A stretch of 64,000 bases of DNA from Endothia cerciana (Eukaryota > Ascomycota > Sordariomycetes > Diaporthales > Cryphonectriaceae): NCBI GenBank assembly GCA_026119935.1, contig JALRMH010000020.1, forward strand, positions 62,001 to 126,000, read 5' to 3'. Shown here one piece after another: positions 45,801 to 58,035 of this stretch (position 1 is its first letter; every line of letters begins with the position of its first letter). Below the pieces are notes generated by a model, which did not search any database, was not told the DNA's origin, and saw nothing but the letters and a program-made list of their open reading frames with translations. The position numbers and the translations under genes were made by a program.

Positions 45801-48800
45801 TCGGTCCACGACAGGCTGGATGATATCCTGTAAGGCCTTGTTGAATGCTGTGTGCACTATGTCACGCAAGCGGCTGTTGCTGACGACCATCTCATTGGTG
45901 GGCGGGATGTTCAGACGAGAGCCGAGGTCCGGTATCGAGGGAACAGCGACTTGAGGCAACAGGTTGCTGACAACACGTTGGCCAATTCCGTTGAGGGACA
46001 AGTTCTCGAACGACTCCAGCCCGTCAGCCTGGGGCACTTGTGCGGTCTCTTCCACGGGGGCGCGGTTCAAGATCTCTCCCGACGGCTCGATGCTTTTGTG
46101 GTCCAGGCTCAGATTCTTGCATAGCACCTCGATCTCGAACTTTTGGTTGAGTTTGATATCCGCGTTGTGGTAGAGTTCGATCAGAAGGTGGATGATATCC
46201 ATGAGCCAAGGATTCGGCGGACGAAAGACAGTCGACGCTCTGCTCTGGTCCAAGACCTTGCACACGAATGGGATCACGACGACTAGCCGCTTCGTATCGT
46301 GTGCCTCGATAAGCAGCTGTTTGAAGGCGATGTTCTGATGCCGAATCGGCTTATCGCGGGCCAAGGTCAGCATGCCCAACCACCCCCCCAGATTCTTCAG
46401 GTGGGCTCGCTCAGTCGAGCTGTGCATGGTCCCTTCCGAGTTGAGCATTTGCGACACGCAGACGAGAGTTGCCCTCTGGATCTCAGCCCACAGCGAGTTG
46501 TCCTCGAACAGCTTGACCAGGTCAAGGTACATCTGGTGAAGGTTTGGCTGCATCTTGGCGCGCTCTTGGACGAGGTGTATAGCGAACCACTGCTGATGTC
46601 TTCGTTCCACCGAATCACGGATCGCATCGAAGCGGGATCGCAGCGAAGACTGGTCGATGTTGTTGAGGTTGAACTGGATCTTGTCCTGGTCATCGTCTGT
46701 CGGGTCCTCGAAGTCGACACCGTAGGGAGGAGGTTCCACGCTGAGGGATGCGAAGGGCGCGAACTGCGGCTCGATGGGTTCGGTTGCGTTGCCGTTGGTA
46801 AGGGCCTCGTGACCACCAGTCGGCTGACGTGCCGGGCCCTCCTCGTTGACGCTGACGACGGCCTCTGCTTCCTTGAAGGCCTCCGTTCCCTGCAAGCTCT
46901 TGACCTGCACCAGTTGCCGGCAGAAGCCCGGCCACTCTGGCAAACGACCATACATTTTACTCAAGGCCTGCAGGCCAAACCTGTACATGTTCTCCTCCGC
47001 AGTGTACTCCCGGAACGATTCGAGGATCATACCCAGACCGACATTCAGGGGTATGCCATCGATGAGGCTCCTGGAGATTATGCCACCGAAGAGTACTGCC
47101 GTGGTTGCAAGCGCCTTGATAGGGTAGCTGACGAAGTGCATGTACTCGTCGAACAGGCCGTGGATCATGCAGGCGAAAATGTCCTGGTCGAGCGGATTGC
47201 GGGAGTGTTTGTAGCTTTCCAAAGCCCCGACGACATCCTTGACTTCGATTTGTTCGTTGTACATACTCTTATAATGGTCCTCCATCCTGGCAGTAGCGGC
47301 AGGGGGAAGGTGGTTGCCCTCCTTGCCGTTAGCATCAATGACGTCGTCGTAGTCGCCTCCGTAGTTGATCAAGCGCGGGTAGGCAGTCATGCAGGAGCGC
47401 TGACAGCCAATCCAGGCAGGCGTCTCGGACGGCAGGAGCCCGGTCAGCACGTTCAAGAAGCTGAAGACGGTCTTGACCTTTAGCGGCGTCGTCCTCGGTA
47501 TGGGATGCCCTTCCTGTGTCGGACGCTGAAATTCGCTCTCGCACTTAGCTTTGATGTTAACAAACTGAAGCAGGGCAGGCGCAAGCTCGGCACTCCTGCC
47601 TGAGTTGGTTCTAATCCATTGCTCGAGATCGAGCTGGCCCTCACCATGGCCAAAGGCGACAAGATCCAGCCCGAAGCCGTTGAACTCGTGGATGAAGTCG
47701 TCGAGCCAACCGTGGTTCACGGCCTGTTCGAAGTATAGCGGCAGGTCGGTGGCTCGGATGGCATGCGTCTCGAGAAGCTTCTGTTTGACGAAGTCTTTAT
47801 CCTTCCGCCAGAGGCTGTCCAGCGCGAAATCGTATCCGTCCTGTCTCTTATACAGAAAAGAGTCGAAGAGAGAGTTGAGGGTTTCGACTGCCAAACTAGG
47901 CCAGGGTTTCGGCACACCAAATGCGGACACCACAAAGATGTGCAGGTTGGGGACGACGACGTCGTTGAACAAGCGCTTGGCTTCCGTGCTCTGAGAGGCG
48001 TGCACTGAACTCAAGGCAACATCGAAGACCGCTGATAGTGCATCGACTGAGACGAGGGGATGCCTCACAGCGAGCTCTGCCACCTCGCGGACGGAGGGCG
48101 GGGACTGTGCGTACTCGGTGAGGGTGAAGGTTGGTCGCAGGCCAGGAATTGTGCTCGCATCCAGCTGTTCCGGCGACAGGCTGCCGAAAGCGCAGATGAA
48201 GGACAAGTGCGCATCAGCGTTGACCCAACTCCCACCCCATAACCGTTGGATGTCAAAGTCAGACGCATCGTCCTGAGCAACCAGGAGAAGGGCACGATAT
48301 AGCCGCAGAAACTGGGGGGCAGATATCCGAGCGCTAGGTTGGTCAAAGTATGAGACGGCATCTTGCCACCTGAAACCTGGCGACAGAATTCGCCGGAGAC
48401 CAGCAACCAAGGCGGATGGGTTATGTTGGGGTGTCTGACTGATTGTGGTATACGTGAGAGCGTTCGAGACCTGCTCTTCGGTGAGCTGGACCGAGGAGGG
48501 ACGGTCTCGTAAAAATCGGGCGCAGGCCTCTTCGTCGCGGGTGAAGTCGAGACCAAATCTTTGGATGTAGAACACAAGCGCATTGGGGGGCTTCTCCACC
48601 AGGAGTCTGTTGAGATCCAGGGCGGCGAGTACTTCTGACGGGGGCGGTAAGTCGAGCTGTGCGTATCGGCTCTCGATCCTGGACGCCAGTTCCCGATGCG
48701 AAGCGGAGTTGAAGTTCGGAGGGTGATATTGAATGAGCCGGTCGACGATGAGGGCGAGAAAGTGGGGACTCAAATCTTGATGGTCGCCCTCAGGCTGGGA

Positions 48801-49761
48801 CACGAAGTTGAGGAAGGTCGGGAAGTTGGTCGAGAGGATCGCATCGGCTGCGAGAGAGAACCGTCAGTCAGGTACGTCAAGACAACGGCGGCCTCGGTGG
48901 AAGCTCGCGCATGTCGCATGCAGCAGTCGCAGGCACATACCTTTTGTCTTGAGGTCAGGCCTACTGCCCAACTTGAAAGCCAATGCTAATATAGTCTTCT
49001 CCAGCGCATCCAACCTGAAGTGCTCCATGAATGTTGACAGATCGAAATCACGGAAAATGTCCTCAGTTCCTGTCCCGATGGACTCGGATATTTTCGCTGC
49101 CTGGTCGACATCGTGGGAGATCTTTCGCATTTCTTCCTGCAGGAGGGAGTAGTTGCCTGGATTTGCCGCGCTGCCGATGGGCCTATTCAAACCAGGAAAG
49201 ATCTGAGGCGCGCCGGCATGCACCAGCTTGGTGAAATATTTTGTAAAGACCTCCATACCGTGTTCATCTAGGAGCTGCGCCCGGGAACGAGACTGTTAGT
49301 TGCGCCTGTAGCACGAATGGGCAATGGACCCAGGCAGGAGACCAGCAAGGCGACCAAGCTGGCGAGACATCCAAGCCTGGTGCTAGGCGATGTGGGGTTG
49401 CTTGGGTGCGCGGAGAGGAGAGAGGAGAGGAGAGGAGAGAGGAGAGGAGAGGAGAGAGGAGAGGAGAGGAGAGGAGAGAGGAGAGGAGAGGAGAGGAGGG
49501 GTGTCGCACCTTGTCCAGCCTGTTCTTCTTATTTTCGTACTCGACAGGATCGTCTTCCTTGGTCTTCAAGGTGCTCAAGAGCACGGAGACCTGGGCAGCG
49601 GCGATCTTGGAGAGGCCGTAGTTGCCAGTGGGACTGCTGGTGCTTGGGCTAGCACCTGCACTCAGCACACCAGACTGTGAAGGATGTGGGGAGTGGCTGA
49701 TCCCAGTCTGGAGACCTGTGGAAGGAGTGGGAGAAAATGTTCCCGACGATCGTGGGAGCAT
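42858..49761 (-). CDS. NOT1: CCR4-NOT complex scaffold subunit Not1, about 2169 aa
   Basis: Not1 is the scaffold of the CCR4-NOT deadenylase, controlling mRNA decay and translation. Exons are 49761-49510, 49274-48941, 48847-42966 and 42899-42858 (2170 codons with stop; phases 0, 1 and 0). Landmarks in order are KIAAAQVSVLLSTLK; FTKYFTKLVHAGAPQIFPGL and GTGTEDIFRDFDLSTFMEHF (N-terminal HEAT); a Caf1-binding MIF4G part near residues 960-1120 (RLVVVIPFVCKVLDQS); the Caf40-binding DUF3819 near 1180-1290 (RDIVHTAFNKALQDIIQPVV); and the Not1 C-terminal domain near 1870-2155 (NLAVIDAITSYVG, RHYLIMNMVNHLRAASPDMK, EREDPGG-like acidic part, FFELPFIKSAPE). The tiny last exon encodes VGDKFAQLANGQG. The 235-nt second intron carries a GAGAGGAGAG minisatellite. 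The N-terminal start is uncertain: a further 5' exon is possible upstream of 49761. The size is normal for the family. Confidence 0.95.
49418..49498. repeat. GGAGA/GAGAGGAGAG minisatellite in a Not1 intron
   Basis: About 80 bp of nearly perfect GGAGA-type units. On the Not1 strand it is a CTCTCC tract inside the intron 49509-49275. Confidence 0.9.
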
Positions 49762-51400
49762 GAGTAATGAGGGGGAGGGGAGGAGGCGTAGACGGTTCTG
49801 TTATTCGTGACTGGACAGAGCCGCACCTCTGCTGCTGGGGTAGCGTTTGATGTCGGGTCGCGTCGAGGGCCTTGCTGCGAGAAAGAGACTCTTGGATGCT
49901 CCACGGCAAGGCTGGGCCTGGCGGGCGCGATGCGTGGCGGTGATAGGCTGTCTGGGGCTCTGTGCAGGATGAAGCTGTCACGGAGGCAAGGACACAGGGT
50001 CGCAGGGTTGCGGTCGTTCGCACGCGGTCGGCACAGGGAGGGACAGGTGGCGGAGTAGGGCTGGTCCGGGGCAGTGAGGTCTGGACAGTGATTGTCGGTT
50101 ATGGATGAAGCTGTCAGTTGAAAAGCCGGCCAGGGAGATGCCGATACTGCAGGAGTTGGGGTTTCAAGGGGGGGTATCTTCGCAGGTAAGTCGTCTGTGG
50201 TCGAGCTTTTACTTTGACAATCTGAGGTGAAGTCAGCCAGTCAGCTAGTCCAGCGCAGGTGGTGCCTCAACGGCCACAGTACATACTTACTCAAGCTGCC
50301 AAGGCTTGTCAGTGATGGTCTGTGCGCTGAGGTCTGCAAGCAAAGGAATGCCGACAAAGGGGGGGGGGTGATGAGGGGGCAGGCATCTGACTCAGGGTTG
50401 GCCCAAGCTCCCCTGCACCAAAAAGAACCCCAACCCTCGATCTTGGAAAGGCTGAACATGAGCAATACCTTTGCTTACAAGGTCAACCGAGTATCACCTA
50501 GGACCAAGACCCCATCACTCTGGCTCATACGTGGGGTGAGAAAATCAAACATGCCCATGATCACTTGTTTTGAATCCCACCGGGAGGAGATGAAACAGCC
50601 TCTCCGTACTACTTTGTACTCTGCATCAGAATAATCCCGTGTGAACATGAGAAGATCAGCAGTAGGAGCTGCAATGGCCCGTCCGTTGACTACGGTACGC
50701 GATAGATTTCAGCTGAGCGTGAGATGGTCCCAAGGCCGCAGCGATCCGCCGGGGCAGTTCAGGAGATCTCGGCCAAAGCGGGGTCTTCCCACCGGCGCCG
50801 AGGCACCGGGCATCCGGTAGGAGAGGGAGCGGGAGCGGGAGCGGGAGCAGGATCCAGCAGGATCAGGGGGAGGAGGAGCAGGAGCAGGAGCAGGCTGAAG
50901 TGGCAGGTGGGCTAGTGGGGCAAGGAAAAGGCGTGGCAGGGTGAGGCGCGAGGTACGTACCCTGGGACGGTAGCGCCGTGGCACGCGACTTGTCTCGCAG
51001 TTGCCGTGCCAACTCCACCGAAATAGTACTAACGGTCAACACCTCCCAGCCTCCCACTTATCCACCTGGAAACCTGGTCCACTTCTTCAGGTTCAGGTCC
51101 AGGCTGCGTTGGTCCCCTACCAGCTTGGGCCTTGAGCGCATCTCCATTCCAGATCTGTACCTGAGTTAATGATCACCGTCTTCCTTGTTTCTTCTCCCTC
51201 TCGCGCAATCGTGACGACATCAGGGGGCTGTCGTCAATTTTCACCTTTGAATATCTTGTCAGTCGACACCGCCTATAGTCCTTTCCGTACTTGCAAACGT
51301 GCCTCGGCGTCGATCGACTCCGTCTTCAGACACCGGACAAAGAATACAGAGGCGCCCACGGTTCAAATAAGCACAGGTGGCTGGGCACAAGAGAGTCACA
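49762..51400. other. Divergent intergenic region of Not1 and the F-BAR gene (1.6 kb)
   Basis: It contains short GAGCGG and GAGCAG arrays at about 50827-50893. It should hold both promoters and possibly 5' leader exons of Not1. No other gene is supported. Confidence 0.5.
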
Positions 51401-54400
51401 ATGCCACCAGCAACTGAGGGACCCACGGTCGCCCTCTCGTGTATGGACAGCCTCCCCATGCGTTGCCCAGCCCTACGTCGGCCAGATACTGATATACGCG
51501 TGTGCTTCTAGTTGCCAACAACTTCTGGGGCAAGGAAGATGCGGGTGTCACGCCCATGCTCGAGCGCATGCATGCTGCCAAGCAGACTTGCGACGAGCTT
51601 CGTTCGTTCTACAGCGGTGGGTTTTTTCCAAAACGTCACGGGTGCCATTGTCCGTGGTATGTCCAGACCCACTGACCCTTGATGACTTGTAGCACGAGCA
51701 TCCATCGAGGAGGAATACGCCCGCAAGCTGCTCTCACTATCCCGGAAATCACTAGGCTCCCAGGAGCTGGGTACCCTAAAGACGTCCCTGGAAACGCTGC
51801 GTGGTGAGGTCGAGTGCATGGGCAAGCAGCACCAGAACAATGCCGCCCAGATGAGGTCGGAGCTTGAGGAGCCATTGACTGCCTTCGCGGGTGGTATGAA
51901 GGAGCGTCGGAAGATCGTACAGAACGGCATCGAGAAGCTCCTCAAGGTTAAGCAGCAGCAGACCCAGCAGGTCAACAAGGTCAGTGGCGCGCGCGCATTG
52001 TCGTCCCGGGTTTATATCTTCTGACAGCCTCCAGACCCGGGATCGGTACGAGCAGGAGTGCCTGAAGATCAAGGGCTACCTCGCACAGGGCCATATGGTT
52101 ATGGGGCAGGAGGAGCGTAAGAACAAGGCGAAGCTCGAGAAGACCCAGATTAGCCTGGCTACTTCCAACCAGGAGTACGAGAATGCCGTCAAGGCCTTGG
52201 AGGAGACCACCGCAAGGTGGAACAGGGAGTGGAAGGCCGCGGCAGACAAGTTCCAGGACCTGGAGGAGGAGAGGCTCGACTTTACCAAGAGCAGTCTTTG
52301 GACCTTTGCCAACATCGCGTCCACCGTCTGCGTCAGTGATGATGCATCGTGCGAGAAGGTCCGTCTCTCCCTGGAGAAGATGGAGGTCGAGAAGGACATT
52401 GTCCACTTTATCCGAGAGAGAGGCACTGGTCAAGAGATCCCTGATCCACCCAAGTACATCAACTTCTGCCGAGGGGATGTGGACGCACAGTCCGAAGTCT
52501 CTGAGGACGAAGCCTACTCTGTGGCACAATTCCCTCGGAGCATAAATCCTCTCTTCCGATCCTCGTCACCGCAGCCCTCCACCTACGAATCTCACCACGA
52601 TCCGAGCTCCCTTCTGGCCCGAGAGATGGGCCATGGGGATGCTGGGACGCCTTCCGGAAGGGAGCAGGCAATCACCCAGAAGGTGCCAGGACAAGGCAGT
52701 GACGGTCGCCACAGGTCTTCTAGAGAGGACCCTTCCAGAGATGGGTCTCGGGAGTTCCAGAGACAGATTCAACCACCAGAGGTTAGTGATGCCCCGGAGC
52801 GGACGAAGCATGCGCCCAGTGATGTCTCTCATGAGGCGCGGAAGGAGACTGGCCGGCCTTCCAGTGCGCCGCGGGGAAAGCCCAGGCAGCCGCTGTATAA
52901 CAGTCAGATGCCACAGACAGCTAACGCGGTACAGTTCGACCCCAACGAGTTTGCACCTGTCCCTCACGATCCCTATCCGATGGACGGCATGACGATGCTC
53001 TGCAGGCCCAACACCCACAACGGCTCGGACCTAGGGTCTCAGGTCAGCGCGACTTCGGTCTCCGACCGACCGACGAGTAGAGACGAGCGTAGCGATTATT
53101 CCTTCTCTAGCCACGAGCCGACGAGCGGAGCTGTCTCGCCCGTGAAGCAGGATCCGGTGATGTCCCCAGTCCCACCCGCGCAAGAGAGAGACAGGAAGGT
53201 ATTGAAGAAGAAGAGTGGCTTCTTCCAGAATCACAGTCCCTTTGGCCGGCGCAAGAGTATCAAGGAGCCGAGGAATCTGTCATCAAACAACAGAAACACT
53301 TGGCACGGTGGGAACAGCAATCCGGGCTCGAACCGGCCATTTCATGGGGGCGGTTCAAGCCAGAGTCTGTTGCCCGATAGAGCAACTGCTAGCCCCGATC
53401 CGATTGATGCCAACGCTGATGTCGCAATCAATGTTGGTGATAATGTGCTACCCGTGAAGCTGCCTGGCAGGCAAAAACCGGCCGCAGAACCAGAACCTCA
53501 GGAGGACGATCCGATTGCACAGGCACTGGCAGAACTGAAGGGCGTAGCCGTCAACAAGCAGTCAACCGTCCGCATGTCAGCGGACCACTACCACGGCATC
53601 GCGACTCCTGCTCCAGGCGCACAACCGTTCTCACGATCAGTACCGCCCGTCGGAGGCGCTGGGAATGCGGCAGCCGGGATGCGGGGGACGCCACCACCAT
53701 CTTATGACCAGCCAGCCCAGCGACTAGGTGTTCCATCACCTGCGGTCACCTCGAGGGCCATGAAGGAGACCTCGCAGAAGTACACTCAAGGGACACGAAG
53801 CCTTTTCACCGGAGATCGGCCGGGATCTGGTGGGTATCGATCGCCTTCTCGTCCAGCTACACGAGGGAATGACATGCCCCGAGCTGCATCTCCCGCAGCG
53901 CCGAGAAGCGCCTCTCCCAGACCGGGCATGTACCAAAGATCAGCGTCACCAAATCCGTATGCGAGCAGTCCGCGCGGCAGCACGAACTCCCGGCATGGTT
54001 CCGCCCAGATGGAAAGCCAATCCGCCCAAGGGTTCTACCGCCAGAACTCGCCGAACGATATGCCTCGTGCCGCATCACCTGCGCCATTCCGTGGTGCGGG
54101 TGAGTATGGGCGTCCTGCTAGCCGAGGCGACTATGGCCGGCCTGCTAGCAGGGCTGGCAGCAATCTCAGCAGTGGCCACCCCGACATGGCTAGGGGAATG
54201 TCGCCAGCGCCCACAGATGATGGCCATGGCGGCTCTATGAGAGGTCGGGGCGGTCGACCGGGGACTAGCCAGGGCAACAGAGGCATGAGCTTGTACGAGC
54301 CTCAAGGGCAGATCGCGCCGACGTCAAGACAGCGGAGCAAGAGCGTTGCGGATAGTGGAAAGCACTACACAAAGGATGGTCGACCAATTCTACATTTTGG

Positions 54401-54630
54401 TAAGTGTTGACGTTTGTGAATCTGCGAGACGTCTATTTGCTGACTGAAGGCTCTCAACAGCGCGCGCAATGTACATGTACCAAGCCGCCATCCCCGAAGA
54501 ACTCGGCTTCAACAAGGGAGACATCCTCGCCGTCCTTCGTCACCAAGACGATGGCTGGTGGGAGGCCGAGGTCCACGGCGCAAACAGCCACAGCGGGCTG
54601 GTACCAAGCAATTACTTGCAACCCATCTAG
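51401..54630 (+). CDS. F-BAR and SH3 protein, Cdc15/Imp2/Hof1 type, 988 aa
   Basis: This cytokinesis scaffold of the PCH family binds and bends the membrane through its F-BAR domain and recruits actin-ring and septum factors through its SH3 domain. Exons are 51401-51440, 51512-51616, 51693-51979, 52035-54399 and 54461-54630 (989 codons with stop; phases 1, 1, 0 and 1). The first exon encodes only 13 residues (MPPATEGPTVALS) and joins FANNFWGKEDAGVTP. The F-BAR domain covers about residues 14-270 (ASIEEEYARKLLSLSRKSLG, QEERKNKAKLEKTQIS, NREWKAAADKFQDLEEERLD, FTKSSLWTFANIASTVC). The middle 600 residues are disordered, with many Ser/Pro and PxxP motifs and RxxS sites, as in Cdc15, which is regulated by phosphorylation. 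The SH3 domain is the last 60 residues (MYMYQAAIPEELGFNKGDIL, DDGWWEAEV, GLVPSNYLQPI). It is divergent from Not1. Confidence 0.93.
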
Positions 54631-55659
54631 ATACACCATTGGCATATACCACGTTTACGCTTTTCTATGCTGGCATGTAGCCAACAAGCTTCACGGAGAC
54701 CTATTTCACTTCATTGCAACACGATCGATCAAATTCCGGCATTCCAGGGGAGTTGATTGCCTTTCTGCATATGATCTTGCAAACAGAAACCTTGATTCGG
54801 CTCGCAGACGAGGGTGGCGCGTGGGCGGGCAGGCTTCGTCTTATATTTCTTAGGTTGTCTTGGTTTGAATTTCTTGCAAGCGGGGAAGGGTTCATGGCTT
54901 TGACGTTCATGAGAGACCTGAGGTGATGATATCCATGGTATATCCGTATGAGGGAGGGGACGGGCAATTGGTAGATGATCACGAAAACAAAGACACGTTG
55001 AAACGATGGTTGCATGCTGTCTCTTTTTGTGATATGTCTCGTCGTTTTCCTGGTCGGCCTTTGAAATAGGAGGCTCGAAGAAGACGGATTCCCCAGAGCA
55101 ACCTGGGCCTTCGGCGCCAGAAAGGCTGGTAACTGATAGATACGGGCGATCCTCCAGTAGAGGTCCTTTGCTGCGATCATCATCTTCTTCATCATCTTCT
55201 TCCTCAAACGGAATCCGAGAAGATATCATCGTGGCTCCCCCGCCTAACGATGTCGGACGAGGTTGAAGAAGCGCCGTGCGCCACATGTCGTGCCCAACGC
55301 CGGCAGCTGCCGCAGGGATGAGCCACGAGAGAGAGCTACCAGAACCACCCCTGGCGTTTCCACCCACAGAAATGACGTCGAGTAGCCGTCTTCCCCAAGC
55401 TCAACCACTCGCGTCATAACTGCTACCAAGACCACGACGCGCGACCACATCCCCCATCGCCCCTTTCACCTCCTCTTTCTCGAACGGGCCCTCACCGCCG
55501 CCCTCGCAGCTCTTCAATAATACACCAGCCTACCTCACCCGCCCGTCCTGCCACCACAGCGGACCCTCATCGCCGCGGCCGCCTACCCAGCCCTCCTTCG
55601 ACACGATACCTAGCTCCCCCGTCACCGCCCCGTGGCATCGTGTCGCACGACGCGACACG
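54631..55659. other. Intergenic region (1 kb), possible small minus-strand frame
   Basis: A 212-codon open frame (54729-55367, -) begins at a non-ATG codon; an inner ATG would give a protein starting MWRTALLQP with an acidic patch (FEEEDDEEDDD). I see no family match or clean splice partner, so it is not called as a gene. The right part is the seipin promoter. Confidence 0.4.
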
Positions 55660-56942
55660 ATGGACATTGTGAACAGCGGCGCCGAGGCGCTGCGCTCCGG
55701 GTACAACGCTGCGGCGCAGACGGCGGGCAGTGTCTCGGGTGCCCTGACGAGCAAGACGGCCCAGCGGACCGTGCTGACGAGTGTGTTGCTGGGGCTAGCC
55801 TCGACATTCTTGGTTGGGTGTGCGGCGGTCGCGTATCTGGCGTTTTATCACGAGTACCTGCCCGATCAGGTCACGACCCTGCCGGTGCATTTACAGTACG
55901 GGTAGGTCTGGGGGGCGACTCCTTGCTCTGTGGCTGGCGTGGGATTTACGGACTGACGACGGTGCTGGGTAGATACGAGATCAACCCTTACGGTGTCGTA
56001 GCCCTCGCGGATAAGAAGTTCAGCGACTACCAGGACTACGACATCTCCGTCACGCTGGACCTCCCAAACTCGCCCACCAACCTCGAGCGCGGCAACTTCA
56101 TGCTCGCGATGCACCTCCTCGACGACAGGCCCGGAGGCACAGGCCGAGTCATGCCGCCCATGACGAAGCCGGTGCACGCCCTGGAGGGCCGTAACATACT
56201 CTACACGTCGACGCGCGCGGCGATCGTGCCCTACACCGACCCGCTGGTCTCCCTGGCCTCACGATTGCTGTTCCTCGCCTACCACGTCTTCGTGCCCGCG
56301 TCTGAGACGACCAGGCTGGTGGTCCCGATGGTGGAGCGCCTCGAGTTCCGGCCAGCCACCATGATGCCTACCGCGCTGGTGCTAGACGTCCAGGCGGGCC
56401 AGACGCTGCAGGTCTATAGCGCGTGGGTGACCATCACGGCACAGCTGCACGGGCTGCGATGGTTCATGCATACGTGGCGGATCACATCATTCCTCCTCTT
56501 CACCACGCTCTTCTGGCTCTGGGAGGTCTTCTCCCTCGGTATCACCATCCTCACCCTCCGCCTCGTCTTCGGCGGGTCGGGCGAGACCCCCAAGGCCAAG
56601 CAGGAACAGCAAGGTCAGACCCCAGAAAAGATCAAGCAGGAAGGCGAGCCCAGCGGCAAGACGATCGACGACGTCCCCATGACCTTCCCGACATACTCGC
56701 AGCAGCCGCCTCTTCGGTACGACCCGGAGCCGGCGCACACAAACGACGTCACGGCCACCACGCCGCAGGCGGATATGCCGCCGGCCGCGGGCGTGGAGGC
56801 GGATGATGAGTATGAGGATGCTGGCGCGGAGGAGTTTGGTGGGGAGGAGGGGCGGGACTCGGGGATCGGGACCAGCTTTAGCGAGAGGGATGGGCCGGGG
56901 GCATTGCGGAGGAGGACGTCCGGGCGGCAGGGTGGTTCGTGA
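55660..56942 (+). CDS. SEI1: Seipin (lipid droplet biogenesis), 403 aa
   Basis: Seipin is an ER membrane protein that forms rings at ER-lipid droplet contacts and controls droplet budding. Exons are 55660-55901 and 55973-56942 (404 codons with stop, phase 2). The 71-nt intron has a GTAGGT donor, a CTGAC branch point and a GGTAG acceptor. TM1 is at about residues 37-63 (VLTSVLLGLASTFLVGCAAV), and the lumenal beta-sandwich follows (YDISVTLDLPNSPTNLERGN, FMLAMHLLDD, LEFRPATMMPTALVLDV). TM2 is at about 253-280 (TSFLLFTTLFWLWEVFSLGI). The Ser/Pro/acidic cytosolic tail (about 120 residues) is rich in Gln, Glu and Asp, as in other filamentous fungi. Both membrane helices and the lumenal domain are complete. 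Confidence 0.93.
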
Positions 56943-57275
56943 GCGTGGGCTTCGGCCCGCTGAGATGCTGCGACAGGTGGGGAGGGCGGGCATCAGAGGT
57001 CCGGAGGGGAGCTGAGACGGAGGAGGACCGGCCCATGGCGTTTTTGAGCGCGATCTTGTCTGACGCGTTTATACCCGATACCCAACGGCGCATATCGATT
57101 TACGAGAGATGAGAATGAAATTTGTTTGTCTTATGCCACTGCTACCTGCGGGCTCATACCACTGTTGTCAACGGAGCTCGTGGAGGACCTCACGCGCAAC
57201 GGGCCCAAGCAGTCACGGGTGCCCTGTCACCAGTCAAGTGCTTCGAGTGCCAACAAGCTCACAGTGTCAACGGGG

Positions 57276-57370
57276 GGTTTTTCTTTCTTCTTCTTCTTCT
57301 TCTCCTTCTCCTTCTCCTTCTCCTTCTCCTTCTCCTTCTCCTTCTCCTTCTCCCCCCTCTTTTCTTCCTT
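57276..57370. repeat. (CTT)n/(CTTCTC)n tract
   Basis: CTT units followed by about eight TTCTCC units, downstream of the seipin stop. Confidence 0.9.
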
Positions 57371-57804
57371 TTTTTCCTTTTCTTCTTTCTTTATCCCTCC
57401 CGAAAATCTGCTGCCGGCGAAGACCTGTGCTGTAAGTCCAGTGTGGTCCGGCGCCAAAACAACTACTTAAGGACTAATGCGACCGTAAGGCGTCTCGCCG
57501 CGCTAAGTGGCGATTTAGTTAGTGGGCCGGGTATATATGGGGAAAGCAGAGACGACCTCTGGGGGGAATGATCCCACGCCGCCCCCATCTGCACAAAGCT
57601 TGAAATGAAACAGCAGTTCGGATGAAGGTCAGATCCCATCCCCGGGCGGCGGCCTTCCCACGGCACGGCCATGATCTGCCGGGTAGTGCCATGAGCTTCC
57701 GGGTGGGCAGGGTGGACGGGACCAGCTGAGAAAGGGGGTGACAGACAGGTCCCAACTATGTAGGTACCCTACCAGCCAGCCAGCTCATGCAGCAGAGAGA
57801 CCTT

Positions 57805-57829
57805 TATTATTATTATTATTATTATTATT
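57805..57829. repeat. (TTA)8 microsatellite
   Basis: About eight TTA units running into a T-rich tract. Confidence 0.9.
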
Positions 57830-57907
57830 TTTTTATTTTTTTTTTCTAATATAGCGAAGCCATCCCGTCACCAGCAGAGAGAGACTGGATACACCCATCC
57901 CAACCAA

Positions 57908-57909
57908 CA

Positions 57910-57978
<69 letters not shown>

Positions 57979-58035
57979 GTCAGTCAGACAGACAGACAGT
58001 CAGACAGACAGACAGACAGACAGACAGACAGGCAG
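57908..58035. repeat. (GACA)n tetranucleotide array, about 125 bp
   Basis: About 30 GACA/CAGA units with a few GTCA variants in the centre (about 57978-58002). It is the longest simple repeat of the window. Confidence 0.95.

Noticed and set aside
48803..48847. GTG at 48803 as the start of Not1
   Set aside because: Upstream exons joined by clean introns encode conserved Not1 N-terminal sequence (IFRDFDLSTFMEHF), so translation starts further upstream.
54729..55367. Possible small gene on the minus strand next to seipin
   Set aside because: No ATG at the start of the frame, the C-terminal half looks random, and no family resemblance was found; mentioned only in the region note.
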